Shown here piece by piece: positions 26,466 through 35,364 of a stretch of DNA of 64,000 bases; within the stretch, counting starts at the first letter, position 1, and every line of letters begins with the position of its first letter. The notes under the pieces are model-generated. The model saw only the letters and a list, made by a program, of their open reading frames with translations, made no database searches and was not told the origin of the DNA. Both the position numbers and the translations under genes were made by a program. The DNA is from 66-474 sp044464225 (GTDB lineage: Bacteria; Pseudomonadota; Gammaproteobacteria; Xanthomonadales; Rhodanobacteraceae): contig JBIQLN010000005.1 of NCBI GenBank assembly GCA_044464225.1, forward strand, positions 62,001-126,000. Reading direction: 5' to 3'.

Positions 26466-28241
26466 ATGAATGTTCGACGCGATTCTTCTTCACGCGACAC
26501 GCCACGCCGGACCGATCCGACGCTGGGGGATCTCGATCAGCTGGACGCCGGCGCTGACCGGCGCGGTTCCGCGCGCGAGCGTGAGCCCGAGCGCCCGGCG
26601 TCCGCCCCGCGGCCACCTCCATTCAACACCCGCCCGGTGCGCAGGCGTCCATTGCGCCGCCGCCATCCGGTGCGATGGTCGCTGATCATCGTGGCGGTGG
26701 TGCTGGTGGGGGTGATCGGTTGGCTGTGGAGCCATCAGGCGATGCTCAGCAGCATGCTGCCGCAGACGCAGTTGAATGCGCTGCTGACGCGCGCGGATAC
26801 CGCGTACTCGGCGGGCAACCTGGCCGGCGGACCCGAAAGCGCGCGCGACCTGTACGAGGCCGCGCGTGCGCTCGATCCCGACAACGAACACGCGCTGACG
26901 GGATTGCAGAACGTCGGCCACGCGGAACTCGATCGCGCCCAGGCGGCCTTGAAGAAGCGTGATTACGCCTCCGCGCGATCTGCGCTGGAGGAAGCCCGCA
27001 GCCTGCTGGGTGGCGGGGCCGCGGTCGAGGGAATGGACAAGGAGCTGGCGAAAGCGGTCCTGGAAACGTCCAACGTGGACGTCCTGGTCAACCAGGCACG
27101 CGCCGCGCTTGCGAACGGCCACATCGACGGGGACGATGGCGCCGCGGCATTGTTCGGAAAGGTGCTCGCCGGCGACCCGCACAATGCGGTCGCGCGGCAT
27201 GGCATGGATCAAATCGGCGATCTGCTCGCCACCCGCCTCCAGGGCCAGCTCGGTGGCAACGATCTCGCGGGCGCCAAGCAGACACTCTCCCAACTTGCGG
27301 GGCTGCTGCCGCGCTATTCGCAACTGCCGACACTGCGTGCCAGCGTCGCCGCCGCGGAGCGCAGTTCCGATTCGCAACGCGACCAGTACCTCGACAAGGG
27401 GCAGGCTTATCTGCGTGCCGGCAAAATCACCGGCGCGGGCGACGACAACGCCGAAGCACAGTTCAAGGCGGCGCTGGCGATCGCACCCGCCAATGACCAG
27501 GCCAGGGCAGGGCTGGGGCAGGTTGCCGATGCCTTGATCGTCCAGGCCAATGCCGCGATGGAATCGGGACATTTGCAGGACGCGAAAACGTTGCTCGACC
27601 ACGCAGCCGAGCTGGCGCCCAAGGCGGCCGATCTTGCGGCGGCGCGTTCGCGTCTCGCGTCCAGTGAAGCCCGACCGGCACCGGAAGCGGCACAGGATGC
27701 GCCGGCACGTACCGCGGTTGCGGGAGACGAAGCCGGACAAACGCCGGCGAATTCCGCTCCGCCCCCGCCCGCGCCGCTGACGCCGGCGCAATCAGCCAAG
27801 GTCGCGCGGCTGGTGGCGCGCGCGAAGATCGCAGCGCGCCGGGGCGACATCATGTTGCCGCCCGGCGACAGCGCGTACGACCTGTATCGAGCCGCGCTGG
27901 GCATCGATGGTGACAATGCCGAGGCGCAGGCCGGGTTGCACGCGCTGCCGGAAGTGACCCGCGCCCAATTCGACCAGGCGGTGCGCGAAGACAATCTGGA
28001 TCATGCGCACGACATGCTGGAGACGCTGCAGCAACTCGACCCTGGCGATCCCGCCATGCCGGCCATGCGCCACAGGCTGGGCAGCGCCTGGCTCGATCGC
28101 GCGGACCATTACGTCGGGCTTGGCGAGTTGGCGGCTGCGCGCACGGCGTTGCAGGAAGCGCAACGCCTGGTGCCCCAGGATCCGCGCCTCGCCCAGGTCG
28201 GTGCGAGAATCCAGCGCGGCGATCGGGGAAGGTCGGAATAA
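26466..28241 (+). CDS. Membrane-anchored TPR-repeat protein
   Basis: A protein of 591 residues. About 65 disordered Arg/Pro-rich residues with a basic patch (RRRPLRRRHPVRW) precede a single membrane helix (SLIIVAVVLVGVIGWLW), so the bulk lies in the periplasm. The rest has many degenerate TPR-like helix pairs (e.g. ARDLYEAARALDPDNEHAL, AEAQFKAALAIAPANDQAR, ARTALQEAQRLVPQDPRL), broken by a Pro/Ala linker near residue 450. It probably scaffolds other envelope proteins; the partner is unknown. It precedes the epimerase-like and glycosyltransferase genes on the same strand. Confidence 0.8.
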   Translation: MNVRRDSSSRDTPRRTDPTLGDLDQLDAGADRRGSAREREPERPASAPRPPPFNTRPVRRRPLRRRHPVRWSLIIVAVVLVGVIGWLWSHQAMLSSMLPQTQLNALLTRADTAYSAGNLAGGPESARDLYEAARALDPDNEHALTGLQNVGHAELDRAQAALKKRDYASARSALEEARSLLGGGAAVEGMDKELAKAVLETSNVDVLVNQARAALANGHIDGDDGAAALFGKVLAGDPHNAVARHGMDQIGDLLATRLQGQLGGNDLAGAKQTLSQLAGLLPRYSQLPTLRASVAAAERSSDSQRDQYLDKGQAYLRAGKITGAGDDNAEAQFKAALAIAPANDQARAGLGQVADALIVQANAAMESGHLQDAKTLLDHAAELAPKAADLAAARSRLASSEARPAPEAAQDAPARTAVAGDEAGQTPANSAPPPPAPLTPAQSAKVARLVARAKIAARRGDIMLPPGDSAYDLYRAALGIDGDNAEAQAGLHALPEVTRAQFDQAVREDNLDHAHDMLETLQQLDPGDPAMPAMRHRLGSAWLDRADHYVGLGELAAARTALQEAQRLVPQDPRLAQVGARIQRGDRGRSE

Positions 28242-28288
28242 CTGTCGCGCACGGGCGCGGCGCAGCAGGGGCGCAAGGGCGGGCCGCA

Positions 28289-29137
28289 ATGGGTGAATGG
28301 CACGAGGAGACGGTGCTGGTGTTTGGCGCCAGCAGCCAGATCGGCTGGTTTCTATTGCCCGAACTGGGACGAACGGGAGCGCCCGTGCTGGCGTTGTCGC
28401 GCACGGTGCAATCCCCGGTTGCAGGCGCGACCTGGTTGCAAGGCGCACTGCCCCTGCCGCCGCCTGCCGCGGACGCGGCCGTCTCCGTCTGCAGCTTCGC
28501 GCCGCTGGGGGCGCTGGCTCGATGGATCCACTCCGGTGCGGCGCCAAGGCTCGAGCGCGTCGTGGCGACCAGTTCGATGAGCGCCGAAAGCAAACAGGCC
28601 TCGCCGGTTGCAGGCGAGCGTGAGATATCAAGGCGACTGCGCGAAGGCGAAGCCGCCTTGGCGCGCGCATGCGAAAAGCGCGGCGTCGCGTGGACAATAT
28701 TCCGTCCGACCCTAATCTACGGCGCGGCCCGCGACAAAAGCCTCACCCCGCTCGCACGACGCGCGGTGCGCTGGCGGGTATTCGGGTTGCCGACGGGCTC
28801 GGGTTTACGCCAGCCGGTGCATGCCGCCGACGTCGCAACCGCGGTGGTGCGGGCGTTGGGCGGCGGCGCGGAAGGACGCGTCCTGCAGATGGGCGGCGGC
28901 GAGCGTTTGATGGCAAGCGCCATGTTCGAACGGGTGCGCGCCAGTTTGCCGGTCCGCGTGCTCGCGGTGCGCATCCCCGAAACGATGGTCCGCGCCGGCG
29001 CGCGCGCCCTGCCGTTCCTGCGCGGGCCACTGCTGCGGCTGGAACAGGATCTGGTCGCCGACAACAGCGAAGTCGAACGCCTCCTCGATGTGCATCCACG
29101 CGGTTTCCAACCCGATCGCGCCTGTTGGGGGCTTTGA
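28289..29137 (+). CDS. NAD-dependent epimerase/dehydratase-like protein (atypical SDR)
   Basis: A protein of 282 residues with a Rossmann N-terminus (VLVFGASSQIGWFLLPEL, glycine pattern GxxxxxG). RPTLIYGAARD is the extended-SDR substrate-side motif, with FGLPTGSGLRQPVHAADVA after it. The canonical YxxxK catalytic pair is missing: the region where it belongs reads TSSMSAESKQASPVAGERE. It may bind a nucleotide sugar without being a standard epimerase, or be NAD(P)H-binding only. It starts 47 bases after the TPR gene. Confidence 0.75.
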   Translation: MGEWHEETVLVFGASSQIGWFLLPELGRTGAPVLALSRTVQSPVAGATWLQGALPLPPPAADAAVSVCSFAPLGALARWIHSGAAPRLERVVATSSMSAESKQASPVAGEREISRRLREGEAALARACEKRGVAWTIFRPTLIYGAARDKSLTPLARRAVRWRVFGLPTGSGLRQPVHAADVATAVVRALGGGAEGRVLQMGGGERLMASAMFERVRASLPVRVLAVRIPETMVRAGARALPFLRGPLLRLEQDLVADNSEVERLLDVHPRGFQPDRACWGL

Positions 29138-29238
29138 AGTCGGCGTCGGTGCGGCGACAATCACGCGGCCATGTCGAGCAACCACCGCCTCTCGTGTCGA
29201 ATCGTGCCCGGGCAACGCCACGTGCCGATGGCCGTGCC

Positions 29239-30183
29239 ATGACCGAGGGCTCGTCGCCCGACGTGACGCCGGTGCACCGTGCCGGCGTGTGCGCGGTGGT
29301 GGTCACCTGGCAACCCGACATCGAGGTGCTGCGGCAATTGCTGGCCGCGCTCGCTTCCCAGGTCGGACACGTCGTGGTCGTGGACAATGGCACGCGTGAC
29401 CCCGAGTTCCGGGAACTCTGCGCAGCGCGTTCCAACTTGATGCTGGTCGCATTGAAGGGGAATCACGGACTTGCGCACGCGATCAACGTCGGCATCGAGC
29501 GGGCGCGCGGGTTGCCGGGCGTATCGCACGTGCTGCTGATGGACCAGGACAGCGTGCCGGAAACGGGCATGGTGGACGCATTGCAATCGGCGCTTCAAAA
29601 AATCGCCGGCGAACGCGTCGCTGCCGTCGGTCCGTGCTTCCGCGATCCGCGCGAGGCGGGTGAAGCGCCATTCGTGCGGATCCGTTTTCCGGTCAACGAG
29701 AAGGTGAGGTGCAACGGCAAGTGCGACACCATCCGCTGCGATTTCCTCATTTCGTCCGGCTGCCTGATCCCCCTGGCAGTGCTGGATGACGTGGGTGGAA
29801 TGGATGGGGCATTGTTCATCGACAACGTGGACCTGGATTGGTGTTTCCGGGCCAGCGCCGCCGGTTACACCCTGCATGGCGCGTGCGCCGCGCACTTGCG
29901 CCACAACCTTGGTGAGAGGCGCCGGCACCTGCCCGGCATACCGCGGAGCATCGTGGTGCATTCGCCACGGCGCCTGTTCTACATGATGCGCAATCGCGTG
30001 TTGCTGTACCGGCGCGCGTACACGCCGGGGCGCTGGATTGCGCAGGATGTCCCGCGCCTCGTCGTCAAGTTGCTGTTGTTTTCCCTGCTGGTCGGCCCGC
30101 GACGGCAAAACGTGCGCTGCATGCTGGCGGGGCTGTGGGCGGGCGCTTGCGGGCGCGCGACGCAGCCGCCCGCGAATTCCTGA
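29239..30183 (+). CDS. Family 2 glycosyltransferase, rhamnosyltransferase-like
   Basis: A GT-A fold enzyme of 314 residues. The start has VCAVVVTWQPD, then VVVVDNGTRD, and the metal-binding motif appears as LLMDQDS, the variant typical of WbbL/RfbF-like rhamnosyltransferases. A cysteine cluster CNGKCDTIRCDFLISSGC follows, then GGMDGALFIDNVDLDWCFRA. A C-terminal hydrophobic/basic segment (RLVVKLLLFSLLVGPRR) could attach it to the membrane. It likely extends a surface polysaccharide. The frame is open upstream; the ATG at 29239 is the first fitting the family. Confidence 0.85.
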   Translation: MTEGSSPDVTPVHRAGVCAVVVTWQPDIEVLRQLLAALASQVGHVVVVDNGTRDPEFRELCAARSNLMLVALKGNHGLAHAINVGIERARGLPGVSHVLLMDQDSVPETGMVDALQSALQKIAGERVAAVGPCFRDPREAGEAPFVRIRFPVNEKVRCNGKCDTIRCDFLISSGCLIPLAVLDDVGGMDGALFIDNVDLDWCFRASAAGYTLHGACAAHLRHNLGERRRHLPGIPRSIVVHSPRRLFYMMRNRVLLYRRAYTPGRWIAQDVPRLVVKLLLFSLLVGPRRQNVRCMLAGLWAGACGRATQPPANS

Positions 30184-30186
30184 CGG

Positions 30187-30810
30187 TCAGACGCGCATCA
30201 GCTCGCGCACGCGCCGCCTCAGCGTCGGCAGCGTATCGACTTCGAACCACGGGTGCCGTTGGAACCAGGCGGTATTGCGCGGGCTCGGATGGGGCAGCGG
30301 CAGCACGCCGCCGTCGAGGTATTCGCGCCATGCCGAGCAGGTTTCCGTGAGGGTTGCCTTGCGTCGATTGCCGAGCATGCCGCGGATCGCGTAACCACCG
30401 ATGGCCAGTGTCAACTGGATGTTCACGAGTGCCGGCATCAATTGCGGATGCCACAGCGGCGCGCATTCCGGCCGTGGCGGCAGATCACCGGATTCGCCCT
30501 TGCCCGGATAACAGAAGCCCATGGGAACGATCGCGACGCGGAGCGGATCGTAGAACGTGGCATCGTCGATGCCCAGCCACGCGCGCAACTTCTCCCCGCT
30601 TTTGTCGTGGAACGGGATGCCCGTTTCGTGCACCTTGCGCCCCGGCGCCTGGCTGACGATCAGCAGGCGCGCGTCGGGATGCGCCTGCAGCACCGGCCGA
30701 CAACCGTGGGGCAGGTGTCGCGCACACACTCGGCACGCACGGATGCGCGCCATGAGCGCGTCGAAGGACTCGGTCGCCTGAGAGGCGGCCATCGCGACCG
30801 ATCGATTCAT
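30187..30810 (-). CDS. Uracil-DNA-glycosylase-family protein
   Basis: A protein of 207 residues. CRVCARHLP near the N-terminus, ARLLIVSQAPGRKVHETGIPF (the family's water-activating/uracil-binding loop, cf. GEAPGxxED in family 4) and LPLPHPSPRNTAW near the end are characteristic of the UDG superfamily, especially the YqiI/UDG-like group without four iron-sulfur cysteines. It may remove damaged bases or be a relative without known activity. It is convergent with the glycosyltransferase gene (3-base gap). Confidence 0.82.
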   Translation of the reverse strand: MNRSVAMAASQATESFDALMARIRACRVCARHLPHGCRPVLQAHPDARLLIVSQAPGRKVHETGIPFHDKSGEKLRAWLGIDDATFYDPLRVAIVPMGFCYPGKGESGDLPPRPECAPLWHPQLMPALVNIQLTLAIGGYAIRGMLGNRRKATLTETCSAWREYLDGGVLPLPHPSPRNTAWFQRHPWFEVDTLPTLRRRVRELMRV

Positions 30811-31004
30811 CCGCGCAATTCTAGTCCATCGGGGTGTACCGGCCGAAGCGGTTGTGGCTGAGCAATCAGGGCGAGCGGGCCAGCAATGTCGAGTGGCGCC
30901 CGCATCCAGGATGGCTGTTCGCCGCGCCGCCGCAGGCCCGATCACGCGATGCCTGCATGTGCAGCCTGGATGTGGGGCACCGCGCGCGACCGTGGGCGAT
31001 CGCA

Positions 31005-31550
31005 TCAATCGGTATATTCGAAAACCTGCACCACTTTGTTCACGCCGGCAACGGTGCGCACGATGTTCACTACCGCTTCGGCTTCCTGGTGGCTGACCAG
31101 GCCCATCAGGTAGACATTGCCGTGCGCCGTGCTGACCTTCACCCGGCCCGGATCGAAGCCGGGCAGGTCGACGTGCAGCAGCGAAGTCTTCACCCGCGCG
31201 GTCAGCGAGGCATCGAGCGCCGAACGGCCCACCGACTGCAAAGGCATCACGTCGATGAGGTTCACGACGCGTTGCACGCCCTCGTAGCCGGTGACGTCGG
31301 CTTCGGCCCGCTGCTTCACTTCTTCGGTGCTGGCCTCGCCGATCATCAGCAGCACGCCGTTGTAGACGCTGGTGCCGATGTGTGCCCGCCCGCCAAGTTC
31401 CGGGTCGTTGTCGAGCGCCCGCTGCGCGGTGATCTGCACGTTGCGGTCGTTGAGCAGCCGATTGAAGCCGCGGCGCGGCGTGAAGACGCTGCACGCGGCG
31501 AGCGCGAAGCACAGCGAAAGCAGGGTGGTCAGGACGATCGTCTTGCGCAT
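31005..31550 (-). CDS. dolP: DolP (YraP), dual-BON outer-membrane lipoprotein
   Basis: A lipoprotein of 181 residues. The signal peptide ends LAAC (lipidated Cys near residue 20). Two BON domains follow, around 40-110 (NVQITAQRALDNDPELGG ... VLLMIGEASTEEVKQ) and 115-180 (LTARVKTSLLHVDLPGF ... VYLMGLVSHQEAEAVV). It maintains outer-membrane integrity and modulates BAM and amidase activation at the septum. It follows yraN by 17 bases on the same strand; diaA, which sits between them in E. coli, is missing. The 194 bases to the UDG gene hold nothing clear. Confidence 0.93.
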   Translation of the reverse strand: MRKTIVLTTLLSLCFALAACSVFTPRRGFNRLLNDRNVQITAQRALDNDPELGGRAHIGTSVYNGVLLMIGEASTEEVKQRAEADVTGYEGVQRVVNLIDVMPLQSVGRSALDASLTARVKTSLLHVDLPGFDPGRVKVSTAHGNVYLMGLVSHQEAEAVVNIVRTVAGVNKVVQVFEYTD

Positions 31551-31567
31551 GTCTGGATTCCCGGTTT

Positions 31568-31930
31568 TCAGAACATTTCGAACGCGGCGCGTTGCCAGTC
31601 ACAGCTCGGCGCTCCGGCATCGCCGTCGAACGCTACCACATCGAACCTGCATGGCATCGAAGCAAATCGGGGATGCGCCTGCAGGAAACCTTGCGCGGCG
31701 CGCACGAGCTTCTCGCGTTTGGCCGGACCCACGGAAGCCGCACCACCGCCGAATCGGCGATGACGCCGGTAGCGGACTTCCACGAACACCAATGTGTCGT
31801 CGTCGCGCATTACGAGGTCGAGCTCTCCGAAGCGGGTGCGGTAGTTCCTTTCGACCCGTTTCAGTCCCGCGCGTTCCAGACAGTCCAGCGCGCGTTGCTC
31901 GAAGCGGGTGCCGACCGCAACGGCGGTCAT
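31568..31930 (-). CDS. yraN: YraN family endonuclease-like protein
   Basis: A protein of 120 residues of the UPF0102 family with an RecB/Holliday-junction-resolvase-like nuclease fold: FEQRALDCLERAGLKRVERNYRTRFGELDLV, and the acidic cluster FVEVRYRRH and ARLDLV-type residues (Glu, Asp, E-x-K-like) in the expected order. Its ATG overlaps the lpoA stop (ATGA). The function is not established; the family is nearly always next to lpoA. Confidence 0.92.
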   Translation of the reverse strand: MTAVAVGTRFEQRALDCLERAGLKRVERNYRTRFGELDLVMRDDDTLVFVEVRYRRHRRFGGGAASVGPAKREKLVRAAQGFLQAHPRFASMPCRFDVVAFDGDAGAPSCDWQRAAFEMF

Positions 31931-33525
31931 GGGTCGGTCGGCACCGGGATGTCTTCGGGTTGCGCCTCCAGCCCCGCCGCCACCGGTCGGGCGATGCCGC
32001 CCTGGAATTCCACCCAGATCGGCGTGCGCTGCACGTGGCCGAAAGCGTCCATGGTGAGTTGCCCCGATGCGCCCGCCACGTAACTGCCCGGATGGGTCCG
32101 CATCCAGCCGAGGTAGGGCACCAGCGCGTACGCGTCCATGCCGAAGGCGAACAGGCGTGCCGCGGGGCCGCTGGCGGTCAGCAGCTGCGAGGCCAGGGTG
32201 GTGTGGTCGGGCAGTCCGGCCTGCGCGTCGTACAACCATGGCTCGTCGCAGAAGCGCAGGCCATCGAGGTCCGCGTCGGCGGTGGCGTCGCCATCGCCCG
32301 AATACACCATGGACGTGGAAAACACCGGCAGCGTCGAACGCGCCAGCTTGAGTTGCGGCAGCAGCAGGCGCGCCTGTGCGGGCCGCAGCAGCGCGACGAT
32401 TCCGGTCTGCGAGCCCGAACCGGCCAGCGCGGCCTGGATCTGCCCGGCGAAGTCCACGCTGCCTTGCTGCAGCACGATGTCATTGGCGACCTGGCCACCC
32501 AGGCTCTCGAACTGCGACCGGAAGGCGTCGAAAGTGCGCGACGCCGTGTCATCACTGCCGCGGAACACGATCGCGGCGTGCAGCCCCAGCGTGACCAGGT
32601 GGGCGGCGAGTTGCGCGCCTTCGACCTCGGGCAGCAGCGCGAACTCATAGCTGCCGGCTGGTGTAGGCGTGCTGCCTTGCGGATGGTTGAGCGCCAGCAC
32701 CGGCACGGGAAGATCGGGTTGCGCGAAAATCGCGCCCACCGCGTCCCGTCCCAGAGGTCCAACGACCAACGCGGCGCCATCGGCCACGGCCCGGCGGTAG
32801 GCGGCGACGCTGCCGTCCGCCGTGCCGCCGGTGTCGTATACGCTGATCGACGGGCGCCGTTCCCGCGTCACGGGGGTGTGGAAGTACGCGGTGAAAAATC
32901 CGTCGCGCACGGCCGCGCCGGCGACCGCGACCGGTCCGGCTGCGGGCAGCAACAGGGCGACTTTGGCCGGCATCGCGTAGCCCTGCGGTGCCGCCGAGCC
33001 CTGCAAGGTGCCGACCGGCTGGTTGGGTTGGGGCAATACCCGTGCTGCCGCGGCGCCGGGGCGCGCAAGGACTTTCCGGACCCAGGGCTTGACCGGGTCA
33101 GCGTCGCCAAGCGACGGGTAAACCTGCACGAGCGATTCACGGCCCATGCCGGCGAGGATTGCCATAGCCTGTTGATGCTCGGGCGCCTGCGCAGCGGGCG
33201 GCAGTAGTGCGGCACGCTGGACCAGCGATCGCGCCGCGCCCAGCCGATCACCGCTGGCCAGCTGGGCACGCGCCTGCAGGCCGAGCGCTTGCTGTCGCAC
33301 TTCGGGCGCCGCATCGGGCGGCACCGCGGCGAGTTGCTTCAGCGCGGCATGGGCGTCGCCCCGCTGCAACGCGGCATTCGCCGCATGGACGTGTTCGATC
33401 CCGGAGCCCGCGCGCGGCCCTTTGCCCGCCTGTTGCTGCGACGGTCCCAGCGTCGCACAACCTGCCAGCAGCGCAAACACCGCGAGCAGGGCAGCGATGT
33501 GCGCGTGAAACCTGTTCCTCAGCAT
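31927..33525 (-). CDS. lpoA: LpoA, lipoprotein activator of penicillin-binding protein 1A
   Basis: A lipoprotein of 532 residues. The signal peptide ends LLAGC (about residue 23). The N-terminal half is helical and TPR-like (about 45-170). The C-terminal half (about 190-510) is a periplasmic-binding-protein fold: KVALLLPAAGPVAVAGAAVRDGFFTAY, then VVGPLGRDAVGAIF. It reaches through the peptidoglycan to stimulate PBP1A. It is divergent from rsmI (73-base gap) as in many gammaproteobacteria. Confidence 0.92.
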   Translation of the reverse strand: MLRNRFHAHIAALLAVFALLAGCATLGPSQQQAGKGPRAGSGIEHVHAANAALQRGDAHAALKQLAAVPPDAAPEVRQQALGLQARAQLASGDRLGAARSLVQRAALLPPAAQAPEHQQAMAILAGMGRESLVQVYPSLGDADPVKPWVRKVLARPGAAAARVLPQPNQPVGTLQGSAAPQGYAMPAKVALLLPAAGPVAVAGAAVRDGFFTAYFHTPVTRERRPSISVYDTGGTADGSVAAYRRAVADGAALVVGPLGRDAVGAIFAQPDLPVPVLALNHPQGSTPTPAGSYEFALLPEVEGAQLAAHLVTLGLHAAIVFRGSDDTASRTFDAFRSQFESLGGQVANDIVLQQGSVDFAGQIQAALAGSGSQTGIVALLRPAQARLLLPQLKLARSTLPVFSTSMVYSGDGDATADADLDGLRFCDEPWLYDAQAGLPDHTTLASQLLTASGPAARLFAFGMDAYALVPYLGWMRTHPGSYVAGASGQLTMDAFGHVQRTPIWVEFQGGIARPVAAGLEAQPEDIPVPTDP

Positions 33526-33598
33526 GCCGTTTCCATGCGCCCGTGGCGCGGTCTTTTCGGCGATGATAACGGATCATGCTGCAGCATCAGGTTCTCAC

Positions 33599-34426
33599 AT
33601 GAACGCGCGCAAGGCGGGGATTCTCCGGGTGGTTGCCACGCCCATCGGCAATCTGGGCGATCTTTCGCCCCGTGCCCAACAGGTGTTGCGCGATGCCGGC
33701 GTGATTGCCGCGGAAGATACGCGCCACAGCCGCGTGCTGCTGCAACACTTCGGGATTGCCACGCCGCTGACCGCGTTGCACGAACACAACGAACGCGCCG
33801 CGGTGGCGGCGGTCATCGCAAAACTGCACGCCGGGGAAGACGTCGCATTGATTTCGGATGCCGGCACGCCGTTGATCAGCGATCCGGGGTTTCGGTTGGT
33901 GCGCGCGGCACGCGAGGCGGGCATCGAGGTTTCGCCTGTCCCCGGCGCGTGTGCGGCCATCGCGGCATTGTCGGTGGCCGGCCTGCCCAGCGACCGGTTC
34001 GTGTTCGAGGGATTCCTGTCCGCGAAAGCGTCCGCGCGGCGCGAGCGTTTGCGCGAACTGGCAAGCGAAACCCGCACGCTGGTCATCTACGAATCGTCCC
34101 ACCGCATCGTGGAGTGCTGCGCCGACCTGCGCGATGCATTCGGCGGCGAACGCGAGGCTCGCCTGTTGCGCCAACTCACCAAGCTGCATGAGACCTGCAT
34201 CGGCATGACCCTCGGCGACATCGCGGCGCGCGTCGAATCCGATGCCGAGCAGCGTCTCGGCGAATGCGTGCTGGTGATCGCCGGGCGCGGCGAGGAAATC
34301 GACGCGAAACTGGCGGAAGGCCGTCGCGCCTACGCACTGTTGCGCGCCGAATTGCCCCCCGCACAGGCCGCGAAGCTGGCTGCCGCGATCAGCGGGGCGC
34401 CGCGCAAGGATTTGTACGGCGGCTGA
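33599..34426 (+). CDS. rsmI: RsmI, 16S rRNA cytidine-1402 2'-O-methyltransferase
   Basis: A protein of 275 residues. The tetrapyrrole-methylase fold is clear: LRVVATPIGNLGDLSPRA at the start, IAAEDTRHSRVLL, ALISDAGTPLISDPG and PVPGACAAIAALS. It methylates C1402 in helix 44, together with RsmH (whose gene lies 1.5 kb downstream). The ATG at 33599 gives the expected N-terminus. The stop is 13 bases upstream of the RNase P RNA. Confidence 0.96.
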   Translation: MNARKAGILRVVATPIGNLGDLSPRAQQVLRDAGVIAAEDTRHSRVLLQHFGIATPLTALHEHNERAAVAAVIAKLHAGEDVALISDAGTPLISDPGFRLVRAAREAGIEVSPVPGACAAIAALSVAGLPSDRFVFEGFLSAKASARRERLRELASETRTLVIYESSHRIVECCADLRDAFGGEREARLLRQLTKLHETCIGMTLGDIAARVESDAEQRLGECVLVIAGRGEEIDAKLAEGRRAYALLRAELPPAQAAKLAAAISGAPRKDLYGG

Positions 34427-34432
34427 TAGAAT
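34427..34432 (+). promoter_or_regulatory. Likely minus-10 element of rnpB
   Basis: TAGAAT ends 7 bases before the G that begins the RNase P RNA, the spacing expected for transcription starting at the mature 5' end. It overlaps the end of the rsmI gene. No good minus-35 hexamer is visible. Confidence 0.5.
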
Positions 34433-34439
34433 CAGCCAT

Positions 34440-34793
34440 GGAGTCGGCCGGACAGTCGCGTCATTCTTCGGAATGCCGAGGAAAGTCCGGGCTCCGCAGG
34501 GCAGGGTGCCAGGTAACGCCTGGGCGGCGCGAGCCGACGGAAAGTGCAACAGAGAGCAGACCGCCTAAGCCGAAAGGCCGGCAAGGGTGAAACGGTGGGG
34601 TAAGAGCCCACCGCGAGTCGGGCAACCGACCGGCACGGCAAACCCCACCCGGAGCAAGACCAAATAGGGGAACGATGGCGTGGCCCGCGCCGTTCCCGGG
34701 TTGGTTGCTTGAGCCAGGCGGCGACGCCTGGCCTAGAGGAATGACTGTCACGCCGCAAGGCGCACAGGACCCGGCTTACAGGCCGACTCCACT
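34440..34793 (+). ncRNA. rnpB: RNase P RNA (class A)
   Basis: Helix P1 pairs GGAGTCGGCC (34440-34449) with GGCCGACTCC (34781-34790). The conserved core is recognisable: GAGGAAAGTCCGGGCTCC near the 5' side, GAGCCGACGGAAAGTGCAACAGAGAGC, and CAAGACCAAATAGGGGAACG on the 3' side. The length of about 354 nucleotides is that of type A bacterial RNase P. It forms the ribozyme with RnpA for tRNA 5' processing. The exact 3' end is approximate. Confidence 0.96.
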
Positions 34794-34869
34794 CATCCCT
34801 GCTCGCTGTTTCGTTGCGGGGATTCCGCGAGTATGTGACTCGGCAGGTCATCAACTCTACCCCGGCCGT

Positions 34870-34915
34870 CCATGGCCTTACTTTCACAACAGTCGCTTCG
34901 AGCGGGGTTCCCGCG
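34870..34915. repeat. Dispersed intergenic repeat, copy 1
   Basis: TCCATGGCCTTACTTTCACA followed by ACAGTCGCTTCGAGCGGG is about four-fifths identical to the sequence at 54312-54357 upstream of secA. The 600-base rnpB-mraZ spacer holds this copy, a GGCGGGT-GACA-ACCCGCC hairpin (34978-34995), and then A/T-rich sequence (35225-35340) but no credible gene. Confidence 0.55.
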
Positions 34916-34977
34916 GCACGAATGCACAACGGTGAAGCGTCGTGTACCGCAACGGCATTGATGCTCTGGTCGGGTAG

Positions 34978-34995
34978 GGCGGGTGACAACCCGCC
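34978..34995 (+). other. Hairpin downstream of rnpB
   Basis: GGCGGGT and ACCCGCC pair perfectly around GACA. Its position, about 185 bases after rnpB, makes it a possible transcript end or a member of a dispersed palindrome family. No T-tract follows. Confidence 0.4.
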
Positions 34996-35335
34996 TCCGG
35001 GTTTCGCTCGGCGGGATTGTTCGCATCGTCCATGATGCCCCCTCGCTTGCGCTCGGTGCCCGCCCACGGCGGTCCAGATTCGTTCCAGACGCATTTGTCG
35101 CTGCGGTACTCCCCGCCCTGCAAGGTCGGTGTGCGCCCGCGAGCAAAGTTGACTGACCGGTGGCTGAACTCCAGTTGCCGCGCGTGCCGATAATCGCACC
35201 CGTTTGGTTGGCGATTGGGCGGAATGGCTGCGAGTGAAATCTTTTGTATTCAATGACCTTGAGAACGTAGCTGACAGAACGCGTGAAATTCAGTCAGAAA
35301 TTCGCCTTTCCCATTGATCTAAAAGCGAAATTTTC

Positions 35336-35364
35336 TTGACAGTCTCACCTCCTGCGACTAAGGT
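35336..35364 (+). promoter_or_regulatory. Sigma-70 promoter of the dcw cluster (Pmra)
   Basis: A perfect TTGACA (35336-35341) and TAAGGT (35359-35364) are 17 bases apart, in locally A/T-rich DNA 46 bases before mraZ. Transcription should start near 35371, inside the MraZ-type repeats, which would allow repression of the whole cluster. Confidence 0.75.

Noticed and set aside
34796..35335. Minus-strand gene between rnpB and mraZ
   Set aside because: Frames of 73-117 codons run through a dispersed repeat and palindromes and lack any domain-like sequence; the 273-codon frame from 34432 also runs into rnpB.
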